Shown here piece after piece: positions 8,086 to 16,863 of a stretch of 64,000 nt of DNA. The DNA is from Sphingobacterium composti (GTDB lineage: Bacteria > Bacteroidota > Bacteroidia > Sphingobacteriales > Sphingobacteriaceae). The position numbers and the translations under genes were made by a program. Location: contig NZ_WUQZ01000003.1 in NCBI RefSeq assembly GCF_009829075.1, forward strand, positions 62,001 through 126,000. The letters run 5' to 3'. Each line of letters begins with the position of its first letter. Position 1 is the first letter of the stretch. Under the pieces are notes generated by a model. The model was not told where the DNA came from and did not search any database. It worked only from the letters and a program-made list of their open reading frames with translations.

Positions 8086-9168
8086 TTAAAAACGTATAGC
8101 CAGCGATGTAACAGCCATCACATTATCTTTTTGCATTTGGTCATCTCTATTGAGGAATACAGCATCCTTGCTGTTAAGGCTTTTGATTTCGGTACGCCAA
8201 ACGAGATTAGGTAAAATCTGATAATCTACATTGAGCGAAGCTCCAAAGGTTTGAAATCCGCTTTCCGTTCCCGATGAGATGATAACCCCATTCTTATCAT
8301 GGTAGTATTCACCTCTTGCTGCTATACTTACTTTCTCCGTTGGACTGAATTTAGCCATCAATATAGGTGTGTACCATGTATCATAGTCATCACTTAACTT
8401 TTCTTTCTCTTGTACTCCTATATCAAATCCGGCAATCAGGGAAAATTGATTACTGATTTGAAACTGACCGTACAGGTTATGGAAATAACGCATTCTGCGT
8501 TCATCATCCGGAAAATCATTTCCTATAAAGGAACTGCTGTTCATGGTAACCTTATCTGATGGTCTGAAAGTTAATTGATGTCCGAAAGCGGGTGTCGTAT
8601 TTCCTTCAACACGTTGGATACGCTGCCAGCTGTTTAATATCAATACCGCCATATTCCATTTGCCATTATCTGTAGCGTAAGATAGTTTTGCCCCGGTTTC
8701 GAAATAGGGTGAATTATCCGCCATCATACTTCGGGTCAGTGTAAAGCAGTCTGCCCCGATGGCACTTTCAAAACCAATGTGGGATGGTAAGATACCTGCA
8801 TCCAACCACACATTCTTCGTTTTAGATAGTTTCACCCCAATATTCGCCTCATAAATATTTTTGAGTACACCTTCCTCAGCGGCATAGTTAGCGTTCATGT
8901 AAGAGCCTACTCCAAAAGCTAGGTTAGCCCGCATACGGTTTGTTTCATAAGCTGCTTTTATAAACCCTAAATTTAAACTCACTTCATTGTTGCGGTTATG
9001 GCTATATACAAATCCCGGTCTGGTATTTGACTTTGGATTATTGAAATCCTGTTGGTAATATACTTCTGCATATCCACTGATCGTTAAAGACTTTTTTTCA
9101 GTTTCCTGAGCACATACAATTCCTGTAGCTCCCAGCAGGATAGCTGAGAACATAATTATTTTTTTCAT
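8086..9168 (-). CDS. Outer-membrane porin of the kdp operon
   Basis: This 360-residue protein begins with a signal peptide (MKKIIMFSAILLGATGIVCA) and continues as alternating aromatic and polar strands typical of an outer-membrane beta barrel. It ends in a phenylalanine (VTSLAIRF), as barrel proteins do. It resembles the BBP2/OprO-like porins that Bacteroidota keep in kdp operons. It probably lets cations or other solutes cross the outer membrane to reach KdpA. It lies between kdpC and the kdpD sensor gene on the same strand. Which ion it passes cannot be told from the sequence. Confidence 0.85.
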   Translation of the reverse strand: MKKIIMFSAILLGATGIVCAQETEKKSLTISGYAEVYYQQDFNNPKSNTRPGFVYSHNRNNEVSLNLGFIKAAYETNRMRANLAFGVGSYMNANYAAEEGVLKNIYEANIGVKLSKTKNVWLDAGILPSHIGFESAIGADCFTLTRSMMADNSPYFETGAKLSYATDNGKWNMAVLILNSWQRIQRVEGNTTPAFGHQLTFRPSDKVTMNSSSFIGNDFPDDERRMRYFHNLYGQFQISNQFSLIAGFDIGVQEKEKLSDDYDTWYTPILMAKFSPTEKVSIAARGEYYHDKNGVIISSGTESGFQTFGASLNVDYQILPNLVWRTEIKSLNSKDAVFLNRDDQMQKDNVMAVTSLAIRF

Positions 9169-9274
9169 TTTTGAATTATTAAAATTTACTTGTTTTATTA
9201 AGGTACTTTCAAACCCTATATTTCGAATGGCTACACATACATTTGAATTATTGGATTGATGATATTGGAGTTGC

Positions 9275-9835
9275 TTATTTGAGTTCGTCTAATGCTATAT
9301 TGAGTTTCAATACATTTATTTTTTCCGGGCCAAATATGCCCCATAAAGGTTTTTCTGTCTGCTGATCAATCAATTGATTTAATTTTAACTTCTCAATACC
9401 TCTTATTTTAGCAATGCGCTGTACCTGTACTTTAGCGGCCTGAACGGAAATGTTCGGATCCAATCCGCTTCCGCTGGCTGTAACCAAATCAACAGGTATA
9501 TCCGATTTGTCAACTCCCGGATTGTGTAGCAAAAATGTATCAATTCTTGCTTTTACTTCTGCTAAGTATTCCTCGTTGGAAGGCCCTTTGTTACTACCTC
9601 CGGAGCCAGCAGCATTGTAATCTACAGCGGATGGTCTTGACCAGAAATAGTGGTCTTCTGTAAAAGACTGACCAATATTGACATAATGTTTTTTTCCTTT
9701 ATGTTCTATAATTTCTCCTTTTCCTGCATTGGGAGCAAGCTGTGCGATACCCCAGACTGCAAGTGGGTAAATGACTGTAAAAAACAGAATCATAACAGCA
9801 GTCAATTTTATTGCCGGCAAAATATGTTTTTTCAT
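9275..9835 (-). CDS. kdpC: K+-transporting ATPase subunit KdpC
   Basis: This 186-residue single-span membrane protein has one N-terminal helix (about residues 10-32), then a periplasmic domain. The family signatures are QSFTEDHYFWSRPSAVDYNA (about 54-73) and VTASGSGLDPNISVQAA (about 118-134). KdpC binds between KdpA and KdpB and raises the affinity of the complex for potassium. It starts 21 bp after kdpB ends. Length and motifs are normal, so it is expected to be functional. Confidence 0.96.
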   Translation of the reverse strand: MKKHILPAIKLTAVMILFFTVIYPLAVWGIAQLAPNAGKGEIIEHKGKKHYVNIGQSFTEDHYFWSRPSAVDYNAAGSGGSNKGPSNEEYLAEVKARIDTFLLHNPGVDKSDIPVDLVTASGSGLDPNISVQAAKVQVQRIAKIRGIEKLKLNQLIDQQTEKPLWGIFGPEKINVLKLNIALDELK

Positions 9836-9856
9836 TACTTTTATTTTTATAAATGA

Positions 9857-11866
9857 TTAAAAGAAAACAGATATCAGCATATCAATTGCTTTGATACCAA
9901 TGAACGGAATGATGACTCCTCCCAAACCATAAATCAACAAGTTCCGGCGTAGCAGGGCACTTGCACCAATCGGTTTATAAGCAACACCTTTCAATGCCAA
10001 CGGAATCAGCATAGGGATAATAATCGCATTGAAAATCACAGCTGATAGGATAGCACTTTCAGGACTGTGCAGATTCATAATATTAAGTCCCTGCAAAGCA
10101 GGAATAGCTGTAATGAATAAAGCTGGGATGATGGCGAAATACTTAGCAACGTCATTCGCAATACTGAACGTGGTCAATGTACCACGGGTCATCAGCAGTT
10201 GTTTTCCGATTTCTACCACTTCAATTAATTTAGTGGGGTCGTTGTCCAGATCCACCATGTTTCCGGCTTCTTTGGCAGCCTGTGTACCGGAGTTCATTGC
10301 CACGCCTACATCAGCTTGTGCCAGTGCGGGAGCGTCATTTGTACCGTCTCCCATCATAGCTACCAAACGGCCTTCCGACTGTTCCTTTTTGATGTAATTC
10401 ATCTTGTCTTCCGGTTTTGCCTCTGCGATAAAATCATCTACACCCGCTTTCTCTGCGATAAATTTGGCTGTCAGCGGATTGTCACCTGTTACCATGACGG
10501 TTTTAATGCCCATTTTACGAAGACGTTCGAAACGTTCTTGAATACCCGGTTTGATGATGTCCTGTAGCTCAATTACTCCCAATGCAATTTCGTTTTCTGA
10601 TACCACCAACGGCGTACCTCCATTAGAGGATATGGCTTTCACTCTTTCTTCCACCTCTTTTGGAAAATTATTACCAGATTTTGTAACCAGATTTTTAATT
10701 GCATCAGTTGCACCTTTGCGGATACGTATGTTTTCATAATCAATTCCTGAACTTCTTGTTTCTGCTGTAAACTTGATGAATTGAGGATTTTTAACTTCAT
10801 AACTCAAAGGATTGATGCCTGCCAACTCAATAATTGATTTCCCTTCCGGGGTTTCATCAGCCATAGAACTTAGTACAGCTGCTTTTATTAATCTTTTCTC
10901 GTCAATACCATTTGCAGGGTGAAAATGGGTCGCTTTACGATTACCAATAGTAATTGTACCCGTTTTATCCAACAGTAAAACATCTATATCACCTGCTGTT
11001 TCTACAGCCTTACCACTTTTGGTAATCACATTGGCTCTCAATGCTCTGTCCATACCCGCAATACCGATTGCCGATAATAATCCTCCAATAGTAGTAGGAA
11101 TTAAACATACAAATAGAGAGATAAAAGAAGCAATGGTAATCCCAACATTGGCGTAATCTGCAAATGGTTTGAGTGTCACACAGACAATGATAAATACCAA
11201 TGTAAATCCTGCCAGCAAAATTGTTAAGGCTATTTCATTGGGTGTTTTTTGTCGGGCAGCACCTTCTACCAAAGCAATCATTTTGTCCAAGAAGCTTTCT
11301 CCTGGTTGTGTTGTTACCTTCACCACGATTTTATCGGACAAAACTTTGGTACCACCGGTAACAGAACTTTTATCTCCGCCTGCTTCGCGGATCACAGGGG
11401 CTGATTCTCCGGTAATGGCACTTTCATCTATGGTCGCCAAACCTTCGATAATTTCCCCGTCTGAAGGAATGATGTCACCAGCTTCACAGATGAAGACATC
11501 ACCTTTTTGTAGCCTGGCAGATGAGATCGTTTTCCCATTTTTTAATCTTGCAAGGGTTTCCTCTCTTGTCTTACGCAAACTATCCGCCTGTGCTTTGCCT
11601 CTAGCCTCGGCAATAGCTTCCGCAAAGTTGGCAAACAATAATGTCAGTAACAGGATGATGAAAACGGTGAAATTATAACCAAAACTTCCCTGTCCCTGAG
11701 CCCCCGCCAACGTCCATAAGCTGACTACAAGCATGACTAACGTGCCCACCCATACAGTAAACATCACCGGGTTGCGGAACATGGTTTTCGGATTGAGTTT
11801 CATTAAAGATTGCTTCAATGCTACCTGAACCATCTCTTTTTGAAACAATGATGAATTATTATTCAT
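9857..11866 (-). CDS. kdpB: K+-transporting P-type ATPase catalytic subunit KdpB
   Basis: This 669-residue inner-membrane P-type ATPase energises uptake through KdpA. The actuator motif is TGES ([11 protein letters not shown]). The phosphorylated aspartate is in [13 protein letters not shown] near residue 300. The hinge motif is [19 protein letters not shown], and [18 protein letters not shown] follows. Length and order are those of full KdpB. It sits between kdpA and kdpC with 21-bp gaps on both sides, so the three are one transcript. Nothing suggests inactivation. Confidence 0.97.
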   Translation of the reverse strand: MNNNSSLFQKEMVQVALKQSLMKLNPKTMFRNPVMFTVWVGTLVMLVVSLWTLAGAQGQGSFGYNFTVFIILLLTLLFANFAEAIAEARGKAQADSLRKTREETLARLKNGKTISSARLQKGDVFICEAGDIIPSDGEIIEGLATIDESAITGESAPVIREAGGDKSSVTGGTKVLSDKIVVKVTTQPGESFLDKMIALVEGAARQKTPNEIALTILLAGFTLVFIIVCVTLKPFADYANVGITIASFISLFVCLIPTTIGGLLSAIGIAGMDRALRANVITKSGKAVETAGDIDVLLLDKTGTITIGNRKATHFHPANGIDEKRLIKAAVLSSMADETPEGKSIIELAGINPLSYEVKNPQFIKFTAETRSSGIDYENIRIRKGATDAIKNLVTKSGNNFPKEVEERVKAISSNGGTPLVVSENEIALGVIELQDIIKPGIQERFERLRKMGIKTVMVTGDNPLTAKFIAEKAGVDDFIAEAKPEDKMNYIKKEQSEGRLVAMMGDGTNDAPALAQADVGVAMNSGTQAAKEAGNMVDLDNDPTKLIEVVEIGKQLLMTRGTLTTFSIANDVAKYFAIIPALFITAIPALQGLNIMNLHSPESAILSAVIFNAIIIPMLIPLALKGVAYKPIGASALLRRNLLIYGLGGVIIPFIGIKAIDMLISVFF

Positions 11867-11887
11867 TTCTAAATTCTTTAAATCAGT

Positions 11888-13576
11888 TTAATAAAGTGAA
11901 AAGTACTCTGCAATGGGCCCTAAAGCCAATACAGGGAAGAAAGCCAACGCAGCTACGATAGCGATTACGGCAAATACCATCAGTCCGAAAGTGGCTGTAT
12001 CGGTTTTCAATGTTCCGTCTCCTTCCGGTACAAATTTCTTTTGAGCCAACAAGCCTGCAATAGCCACCGGACCTATGATCGGTAAGAATCTGGAAAGTAT
12101 AAGGACAAATCCCGTACTGATATTCCACCAAGGCGTGTTATCACCCAGTCCTTCAAATCCGCTACCGTTGTTTGCAGATGATGAAGTATATTCGTATAGC
12201 ATTTCGCTCAGTCCGTGAAATCCCGGATTATTCAAAGAATCAGCAGTATATTGTGGCAAAGCTGCGGCTAACGCTGTTCCTGCCAATATCAGGAAAGGAT
12301 GAAGCAATGCAATAATCATAGCGATTTTCATTTCTCTTGCTTCTACTTTTTTGCCTAAGAACTCGGGAGTTCTTCCTACCATCAACCCACTGATAAATAC
12401 AGCCAGTATTATGAAAATAAAGAAGTTCAATAATCCGACTCCGACACCACCGTAGAATGCATTGATCATCATGGCCAGTAACTCATTCATACCGGATAAT
12501 GCCATCGAGCTATCATGCATAGAGTTGACTGAACCCGTTGAAATAACGGTGGTGACTACACTCCAAAATCCTGATGCCGCAGCTCCCAAACGGATTTCTT
12601 TTCCTTCCATTGCTCCTAATGAATTATCGATACCCATTGTTGCAATTGTAGGGTTGCCGTTCATTTCCATGTTGATATTGGGAATAGTCAGCATTAAGAA
12701 TGCTACTGTCATAACTCCGAATATCATCCATGATAATTTTCTTCTTCTGATAAAGTAACCGAATGCAAAAATCATAGCCAAAGGCACAATGAGCTGGGCA
12801 ACCATTTCCACCATATTGGACAGATAGGATGGATTTTCAAATGGATGTGCAGAATTCACTCCAAAGAATCCTCCACCGTTGGTTCCTACGTGTTTAATAG
12901 GGACAAATGCAGCTGCGGGACCTCTTGATACCTCTACGGAATCTCCTTGTAAAGTTGTAATGGTATCTTTTCCCTCAAAAGTCATCGGAGTACCTTCAAA
13001 CGCCAGTATGATGGCAACTACAAATGATATTGGTAATAAAATACGGGTACAGGATTTTACAAAATTGTTGTAGAAGTTCCCCAAGGTATCGGCGGCTTTA
13101 TCCCTGAATGCCCTGAATAATACCACTGCGGCTGCCATTCCGGTTCCTGCACTTACAAACTGCAAAAACATGAGCCAGTATTGTCCCAGGTAGCTTAATC
13201 CTGATTCTCCCGAATAGTGTTGCAAATTACAGTTAACAACAAATGATATGACGGTATTGAATGCAAGATCCGCGGACATACTTGGGTTCTTATCGGGGTT
13301 TAGAGGAAGGCTACCTTGATTCATCAAAACAACCATTCCCAACAGGAACCACACCATATTGATCGTGATCATTGCGACCATTTGTTGTTTCCAGTTCATT
13401 TCCGATTGTGGATTGATACCGCTGATTTTATAAAAAATCCGTTCTATTGGATCAAAAATCGGATCGAGCAGTGTTTTTTCACCGCCATAAACTTTTGCAT
13501 TGTATTTTCCGAACGGTATTGCCAGCAATATCGACAGGGTAAACATTACGATTATTCCTAAAATTTCTGTGTTCAT
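11888..13576 (-). CDS. kdpA: K+-transporting ATPase channel subunit KdpA
   Basis: This 562-residue polytopic membrane protein is the potassium-binding, channel-like subunit. It has about ten hydrophobic segments and the repeated selectivity regions of the superfamily of K+ transporters, such as VGTNGGGFFGVNSAHPFENP. Glycines and asparagines typical of KdpA are retained and the length is normal. It is preceded at 6 bp by a run of tiny genes that includes kdpF. A high-affinity, low-K+ inducible role is established for the family. Confidence 0.97.
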   Translation of the reverse strand: MNTEILGIIVMFTLSILLAIPFGKYNAKVYGGEKTLLDPIFDPIERIFYKISGINPQSEMNWKQQMVAMITINMVWFLLGMVVLMNQGSLPLNPDKNPSMSADLAFNTVISFVVNCNLQHYSGESGLSYLGQYWLMFLQFVSAGTGMAAAVVLFRAFRDKAADTLGNFYNNFVKSCTRILLPISFVVAIILAFEGTPMTFEGKDTITTLQGDSVEVSRGPAAAFVPIKHVGTNGGGFFGVNSAHPFENPSYLSNMVEMVAQLIVPLAMIFAFGYFIRRRKLSWMIFGVMTVAFLMLTIPNINMEMNGNPTIATMGIDNSLGAMEGKEIRLGAAASGFWSVVTTVISTGSVNSMHDSSMALSGMNELLAMMINAFYGGVGVGLLNFFIFIILAVFISGLMVGRTPEFLGKKVEAREMKIAMIIALLHPFLILAGTALAAALPQYTADSLNNPGFHGLSEMLYEYTSSSANNGSGFEGLGDNTPWWNISTGFVLILSRFLPIIGPVAIAGLLAQKKFVPEGDGTLKTDTATFGLMVFAVIAIVAALAFFPVLALGPIAEYFSLY

Positions 13577-13582
13577 TTCTTA

Positions 13583-13696
13583 TTAATTAAATATGGTTTT
13601 AAACATCCATCCGAACAGCTTGACTAATGCCAATACAGTCAGGAAGATCAAGGCAATCCGGGCTACATCTTTCATTTCTGTAAATATCTTTTTCAT
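13583..13696 (-). CDS. 37-residue membrane peptide next to kdpA
   Basis: The peptide has a charged N-terminus (MKKIFTEMKDVAR) and then one hydrophobic helix (IALIFLTVLALVKLFGWMF). I chose the ATG at 13696 because it overlaps the stop of the upstream small gene as ATGA; a longer in-frame start at 13774 would give an implausible hydrophilic extension that is a shadow of the neighbouring gene. It ends 6 bp before kdpA. A single-span peptide of this size could be a small subunit of the Kdp complex like KdpF, but the sequence does not match KdpF. Confidence 0.65.
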   Translation of the reverse strand: MKKIFTEMKDVARIALIFLTVLALVKLFGWMFKTIFN

Positions 13697-13806
13697 AACA
13701 ATATTTGCATTTTTAGAATCGCCAAAAAGATGATCGAAATGAAAAACAGTATCCAGAATATGACGGATATCCATTGCTTTATTTGCCTTTTTGTATCTTT
13801 CTTCAT
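13693..13806 (-). CDS. 37-residue membrane peptide
   Basis: The peptide has a basic head (MKKDTKRQIKQW) and one hydrophobic helix (ISVIFWILFFISIIFLAIL). It is too short for standard gene callers. Its TGA overlaps the ATG of the following 37-residue gene in the pattern ATGA, a usual sign of coupled translation. It starts 13 bp after the kdpF stop. Head charge and single-span layout imply an N-in membrane topology. The function is unknown. Confidence 0.65.
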   Translation of the reverse strand: MKKDTKRQIKQWISVIFWILFFISIIFLAILKMQILL

Positions 13807-13819
13807 CTGCTGAAGCGAT

Positions 13820-13897
13820 TTAAAATTTTTCCGGTTTGAGCAATACGTAGCAGATGTAAGCAAATACACCTATGGCTACTATAAATAATGCGGTCAT
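13820..13897 (-). CDS. kdpF: K+-transporting ATPase subunit KdpF
   Basis: This 25-residue single-span peptide reads MTALFIVAIGVFAYICYVLL and ends KPEKF, the hallmark C-terminus of KdpF (compare the family pattern YALLRPEKF). KdpF stabilises the KdpABC complex in the membrane. Its ATG overlaps the TGA of the upstream 127-residue gene. In enterobacteria kdpF directly precedes kdpA; here two further tiny genes lie between. Confidence 0.88.
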   Translation of the reverse strand: MTALFIVAIGVFAYICYVLLKPEKF

Positions 13898-14277
13898 AGA
13901 CTTGTTTTTTGTATTAAATAATTTGTGTGCTGAAGCTGATAAATATGTTTCAGGTTATTGGGAATGAGCTGGTACATATAAATCCATTGTTCTGTACTAC
14001 AACGCCTTTTCATTCCTTCAAAAGAGCGTACAAATAAATTTTCAATGATGTACTGTACATAATCATTTCCCCGTTTATGAAGCCAACCGATGAACTTAAT
14101 CTTTACCCCAATTTTCTCTATCTGTCCTTTTGAAAGCAACAGATTGATGTGATTGACGATTGCCTGAAATATGCCCGCAAAGTTTTTTCGCATTGATAGT
14201 TCGTTGATTTCTTCTTTAATTTCACCATAGTGATGTGCCAGATAAGTGCTGGCAGTGTTCTCATTTATTTCATTCAT
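13894..14277 (-). CDS. Helical soluble protein of the kdp operon, paralogue of the 14577 gene
   Basis: This 127-residue protein lacks a signal or membrane helix and looks all-alpha. It shares a pattern with the 119-residue protein encoded at 14577-14936: a G-N-x-Y stretch followed by IEN-x-F and later a Leu-rich IP/FP-x-x-L segment (RGNDYVQYIIENLF against GGNQYTRNAIENEF). The two are therefore probably paralogues. From memory, such proteins are labelled DUF7674 in Bacteroidota, which I cannot verify. Its stop overlaps the kdpF start. A regulatory or scaffold role in potassium homeostasis is a guess from position alone. Confidence 0.75.
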   Translation of the reverse strand: MNEINENTASTYLAHHYGEIKEEINELSMRKNFAGIFQAIVNHINLLLSKGQIEKIGVKIKFIGWLHKRGNDYVQYIIENLFVRSFEGMKRRCSTEQWIYMYQLIPNNLKHIYQLQHTNYLIQKTSL

Positions 14278-14294
14278 TGGTCTAAATACTTTAT

Positions 14295-14405
14295 TTATTT
14301 ACTGAAAAACATCGCATAGAAAATACAGAAGACAATAAAAGCTAAAAGTATTTTTGCTAATAGGTCTCTCGCTATTTCCCAGTTTGATTTTCGTTCTTTT
14401 TTCAT
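14295..14405 (-). CDS. 36-residue membrane peptide
   Basis: The peptide has a basic head (MKKERKSNWEIARDLL) and one hydrophobic segment (AKILLAFIVFCIFYAMFF). Its ATG overlaps the TGA of the 55-residue gene before it as ATGA. A start further upstream, at 14483, would overlap that gene in another frame and is less likely. The function is unknown; its layout matches the two 37-residue peptides nearer kdpA. Confidence 0.6.
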   Translation of the reverse strand: MKKERKSNWEIARDLLAKILLAFIVFCIFYAMFFSK

Positions 14406-14569
14406 CTGCTTATGAATTGAAAGAATAGAAAGAAAAACACAAATCCGATCAAAAGACCTGCGAATCCGCCAAACTTTACGCAAACTGCAAACAGGACAAA
14501 CAATAAGATTGCTAATACTGCTTCTTTTATTTTAGCCGACCAATGTGTTTTTCCCTTTAAAACTTTCAT
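14402..14569 (-). CDS. 55-residue membrane protein
   Basis: The peptide begins MKVLKGKTHWSAKIKEA and continues as a long hydrophobic stretch (VLAILLFVLFAVCVKFGGFA then LLIGFVFFFLFFQFI), enough for two membrane spans. It overlaps the next small gene by ATGA and starts 7 bp after the stop of the 119-residue gene. Conserved spacing and coupling support translation. I do not recognise a family. Confidence 0.65.
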   Translation of the reverse strand: MKVLKGKTHWSAKIKEAVLAILLFVLFAVCVKFGGFAGLLIGFVFFFLFFQFISR

Positions 14570-14576
14570 TAGCTAA

Positions 14577-14936
14577 TTAGTTTTCTAAAATGGTTTTGAT
14601 ATATCCTTTTCGTAATTCGATCGGAAATAAATCCAAGTGCTTTTTTAAACTGCCCGGGCTTTCTTCAAAAGACAATGCTGTTAGAAACTCATTTTCAATA
14701 GCATTTCGGGTATATTGATTCCCTCCCTGGTACAAAAGGTTGATCACTTTCGCTATTTCCTGAACCCGCTCTAATTCGTCTTCCAACCCTGAACAGATTT
14801 TTTGGGAACAAACTTCTGCCAACTTGTGAAGCAATAGGTAGTCTGCAATAGAGTCATCCAGACTATCCAAATCAGGAATGAGGCTTGCAGCTTTAGGAGC
14901 CCATTGTTGTATCGTATTTATGATTTTTGATTTCAT
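14577..14936 (-). CDS. Helical soluble protein of the kdp operon, paralogue of the 13894 gene
   Basis: This 119-residue protein has no membrane segment and appears all-helical. The segment GGNQYTRNAIENEF near residues 71-84 matches RGNDYVQYIIENLF of the 127-residue protein at 13894-14277, and both end in a Leu-rich helix. They are likely duplicates that bracket two membrane-peptide genes. It may belong to the DUF7674-type family (from memory, unverified). The catalytic residues of any enzyme class are not evident. It lies in the same unidirectional cluster, 8 bp after the 27-residue gene. Confidence 0.75.
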   Translation of the reverse strand: MKSKIINTIQQWAPKAASLIPDLDSLDDSIADYLLLHKLAEVCSQKICSGLEDELERVQEIAKVINLLYQGGNQYTRNAIENEFLTALSFEESPGSLKKHLDLFPIELRKGYIKTILEN

Positions 14937-14944
14937 CTCATTTT

Positions 14945-15028
14945 TTAAATTTTCTCAAATAAGTCGATGGACTTAATGAACAGACCAAAACAGGCTAACC
15001 CTGCGAGTACTAAAACTATTGTTACCAT
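14945..15028 (-). CDS. 27-residue membrane peptide
   Basis: The frame encodes MVTIVLVLAGLACFGLFIKS, then IDLFEKI and a stop. It is a single hydrophobic helix with a short polar tail, similar in size and layout to KdpF but without the KPEKF end. It lies 18 bp after the 47-residue gene and 8 bp before the 119-residue gene. Translation is inferred from the tight packing only. Confidence 0.55.
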   Translation of the reverse strand: MVTIVLVLAGLACFGLFIKSIDLFEKI

Positions 15029-15046
15029 TGTTATAAAAGTTTAATA

Positions 15047-15190
15047 TTATACTTCACTGCTGTACTTCATAATTGCTCCGAATATCATCATCACGACCAA
15101 TGCAAAAAGCAACAAATGATATGATTTGAGCCATTTTGGAAACGAAGGAGGCTCCTTTTGTTGTTTCCATTTGACATTTCTTTTTCTCAT
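15047..15190 (-). CDS. 47-residue membrane peptide, first gene of the kdp operon
   Basis: The peptide has a strongly basic, Lys/Gln-rich head (MRKRNVKWKQQKEPPSF) and one hydrophobic helix (LLLFALVVMMIFGAIM). It is the most upstream gene I can support in the leftward kdp cluster, so the operon promoter should lie in 15191-15500. No family is recognised. N-in topology is expected from the charge pattern. Confidence 0.55.
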   Translation of the reverse strand: MRKRNVKWKQQKEPPSFPKWLKSYHLLLFALVVMMIFGAIMKYSSEV

Positions 15191-15308
15191 TTTTAATTTC
15201 TTTTGTATACCCTATGCCAAAATTTATTCCAGTGAAAATTAAAATCGATTAAGACACTGTAAATGAGTGTTTTACTTTATTTTCTTTAATTCTTTATCAC
15301 GAAAAACC

Positions 15309-15344
15309 TTCTCATAATGATAGGGTCATTCTCATAATGAGAAT
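15309..15344. promoter_or_regulatory. Tandem dyad sites, candidate enhancer for the sigma-54 regulator
   Basis: ATTCTCATAATGAGAAT at 15328-15344 is a perfect 8+1+8 palindrome. TTCTCATAATGATAG at 15309-15323 repeats its core (CTCATAATGA) exactly 20 bp upstream, close to two helical turns. Such paired dyads are typical binding sites of NtrC-family activators. They lie about 120-150 bp from the first small gene of the kdp operon and about 165-200 bp from nhaA, so they could serve either side. The rest of 15191-15509 shows no clear sigma-54 or -7 box for the kdp side; TATTTTTG at 15429-15436 is a weak -7 candidate for nhaA. Confidence 0.55.
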
Positions 15345-15509
15345 ACCATGTCAATTTATGATAAAATGTGTCCAGTCTAGGCGGAGCGATATTACCTTGA
15401 TTAGTAAAGAGAATCGTTTTGAATTTTATATTTTTGTACTTTATATAATCGAAAAATGATTGGTTTCTAAGTCATTTTCAGCATAAAACCAGAGGGATAA
15501 TTAAAAAAG

Positions 15510-16847
15510 ATGAATAAACTAAAAAGGACGCCTATTGAAAAAATCGTATCGCCTATACAGAGCTTCATTAAGAATGAGAAAGCAGGTGGAATCGTATTAG
15601 GTATTAGTGTAGTTATTGCTTTGATATTAGCAAACTCACCTTTAGCGGAAGAATATCACCATATCCTCGAACACAGGTTTGGTTTTCAGTTAGACGGAAA
15701 TACTTATTTTGAGTATAACCTGCATCACTGAATCAATGATGGTCTAATGGCTATATTTTTCTTTGTGGTCGGTTTGGAACTAAAAAGAGAGATTGTTGGA
15801 GGCGAGTTATCGAATCCTCGTAAAGCATTGTTGCCTATTGCTGCTGCATTTGGTGGAATGGCTTTACCTGCTGCAATATATCTGTTTTTAAATCCAACCG
15901 GAGAAGTTCACAGTGGCTGGGGAATCCCTATGGCGACCGATATTGCGTTTGCTTTGGGCGTACTTTATTTATTAGGCAACAGAATTCCACTGACCCTAAA
16001 AGTTTTTTTGACCGCATTGGCTATTGTTGATGACTTAGGAGCCGTGCTGGTCATCGCTTTTTTCTATACTTCGGATATTTCCATATTTCATTTAATCATC
16101 GGTGCTTTGGTGCTGTTGACGATGTACATTGGCAATAAAATGGGCGTGAGAAGCATTTTGTTTTATGCTATTTTGGGTATTGGTGGTGTATGGACTACAT
16201 TTTTGTTATCGGGTGTGCACGCCACGATTGCAGCCGTTTTGGCTGCATTTACTATTCCGGCAGACGTAAAAATCAATGAAAAAATATTCAGTAATAATAT
16301 TCAACGGTTACTGGATAAATTTAAAGGAATAGATCCGGACAATAGCAAGCCTACGTTGACGAATGAACAACTGCATATTCTGGAAGAAATTCAAAATAGT
16401 ACAGTTGCAGCAACTCCGCCACTACAGCGATTGGAGCATGCCATGCACCCAATGGTAACGTTTATTATTATTCCTGTATTTGCGCTGGCAAACGCAGGTG
16501 TTTCATTGGCTATCGATATGGAGCATTTATTCAGTACCAATGTAGCTTTGGGGGTTGCCTTAGGTCTTTTGGTCGGTAAGGTTGTTGGCGTGGTTGGTTT
16601 TACATTGCTTTTAGTCAAGCTGAAAGTGGCTCCTTTCCCGGAAGGAATGAATGTAAGAAACCTGTTTGGTTTAGGTTTATTGGCTTCTATAGGTTTTACG
16701 ATGTCCTTATTTGTAACTTCTTTGGCCTTTTCGCATGAGGAATATATGACACAGGCCAAAATAGGAATTTTTGCAGCATCTATTACGGGAGGTGTATTAG
16801 GATATTATTTTTTGAGCAAGGAAAGGAAAGCAAATAATAACTTATAG
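15510..16847 (+). pseudogene. nhaA: Na+/H+ antiporter NhaA, interrupted by in-frame TGA
   Basis: The frame encodes an NhaA-type antiporter of about 445 residues, but a TGA at 15729-15731 splits it after NLHH. The sequence then continues in the same frame as INDGLMAIFFFVVGLELKRE. NhaA proteins have Trp at that point (HWINDGLMA), so TGG has become TGA. The downstream part keeps the ion-binding aspartates (IVDDLGAVLVIAFF) and the membrane spans. A restart at the ATG at 15747 would give 366 residues without the first transmembrane region. Outcomes could be loss of function, a shortened product, read-through or a sequencing error. It lies before trkH on the same strand. Confidence 0.9.
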
Positions 16848-16863
16848 TCTGGACAGAACATAA

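Noticed and set aside
10029..10739. Plus-strand open frames opposite kdpB
   Set aside because: They lie wholly antisense to an intact, highly conserved gene and have no signals of their own.
13697..13774. N-terminal extension of the 37-residue gene at 13583, to an ATG at 13774
   Set aside because: The extension is a frame shadow of the better-supported hydrophobic 37-residue gene at 13693-13806, and the ATG at 13696 has an ATGA overlap.
15204..15219. Sigma-54-like promoter (TGGCAT...ATACA on the minus strand) before the first kdp-cluster gene
   Set aside because: The -12 GC doublet is missing, and the implied start would fall on the ATG of the 47-residue gene, leaving no leader.
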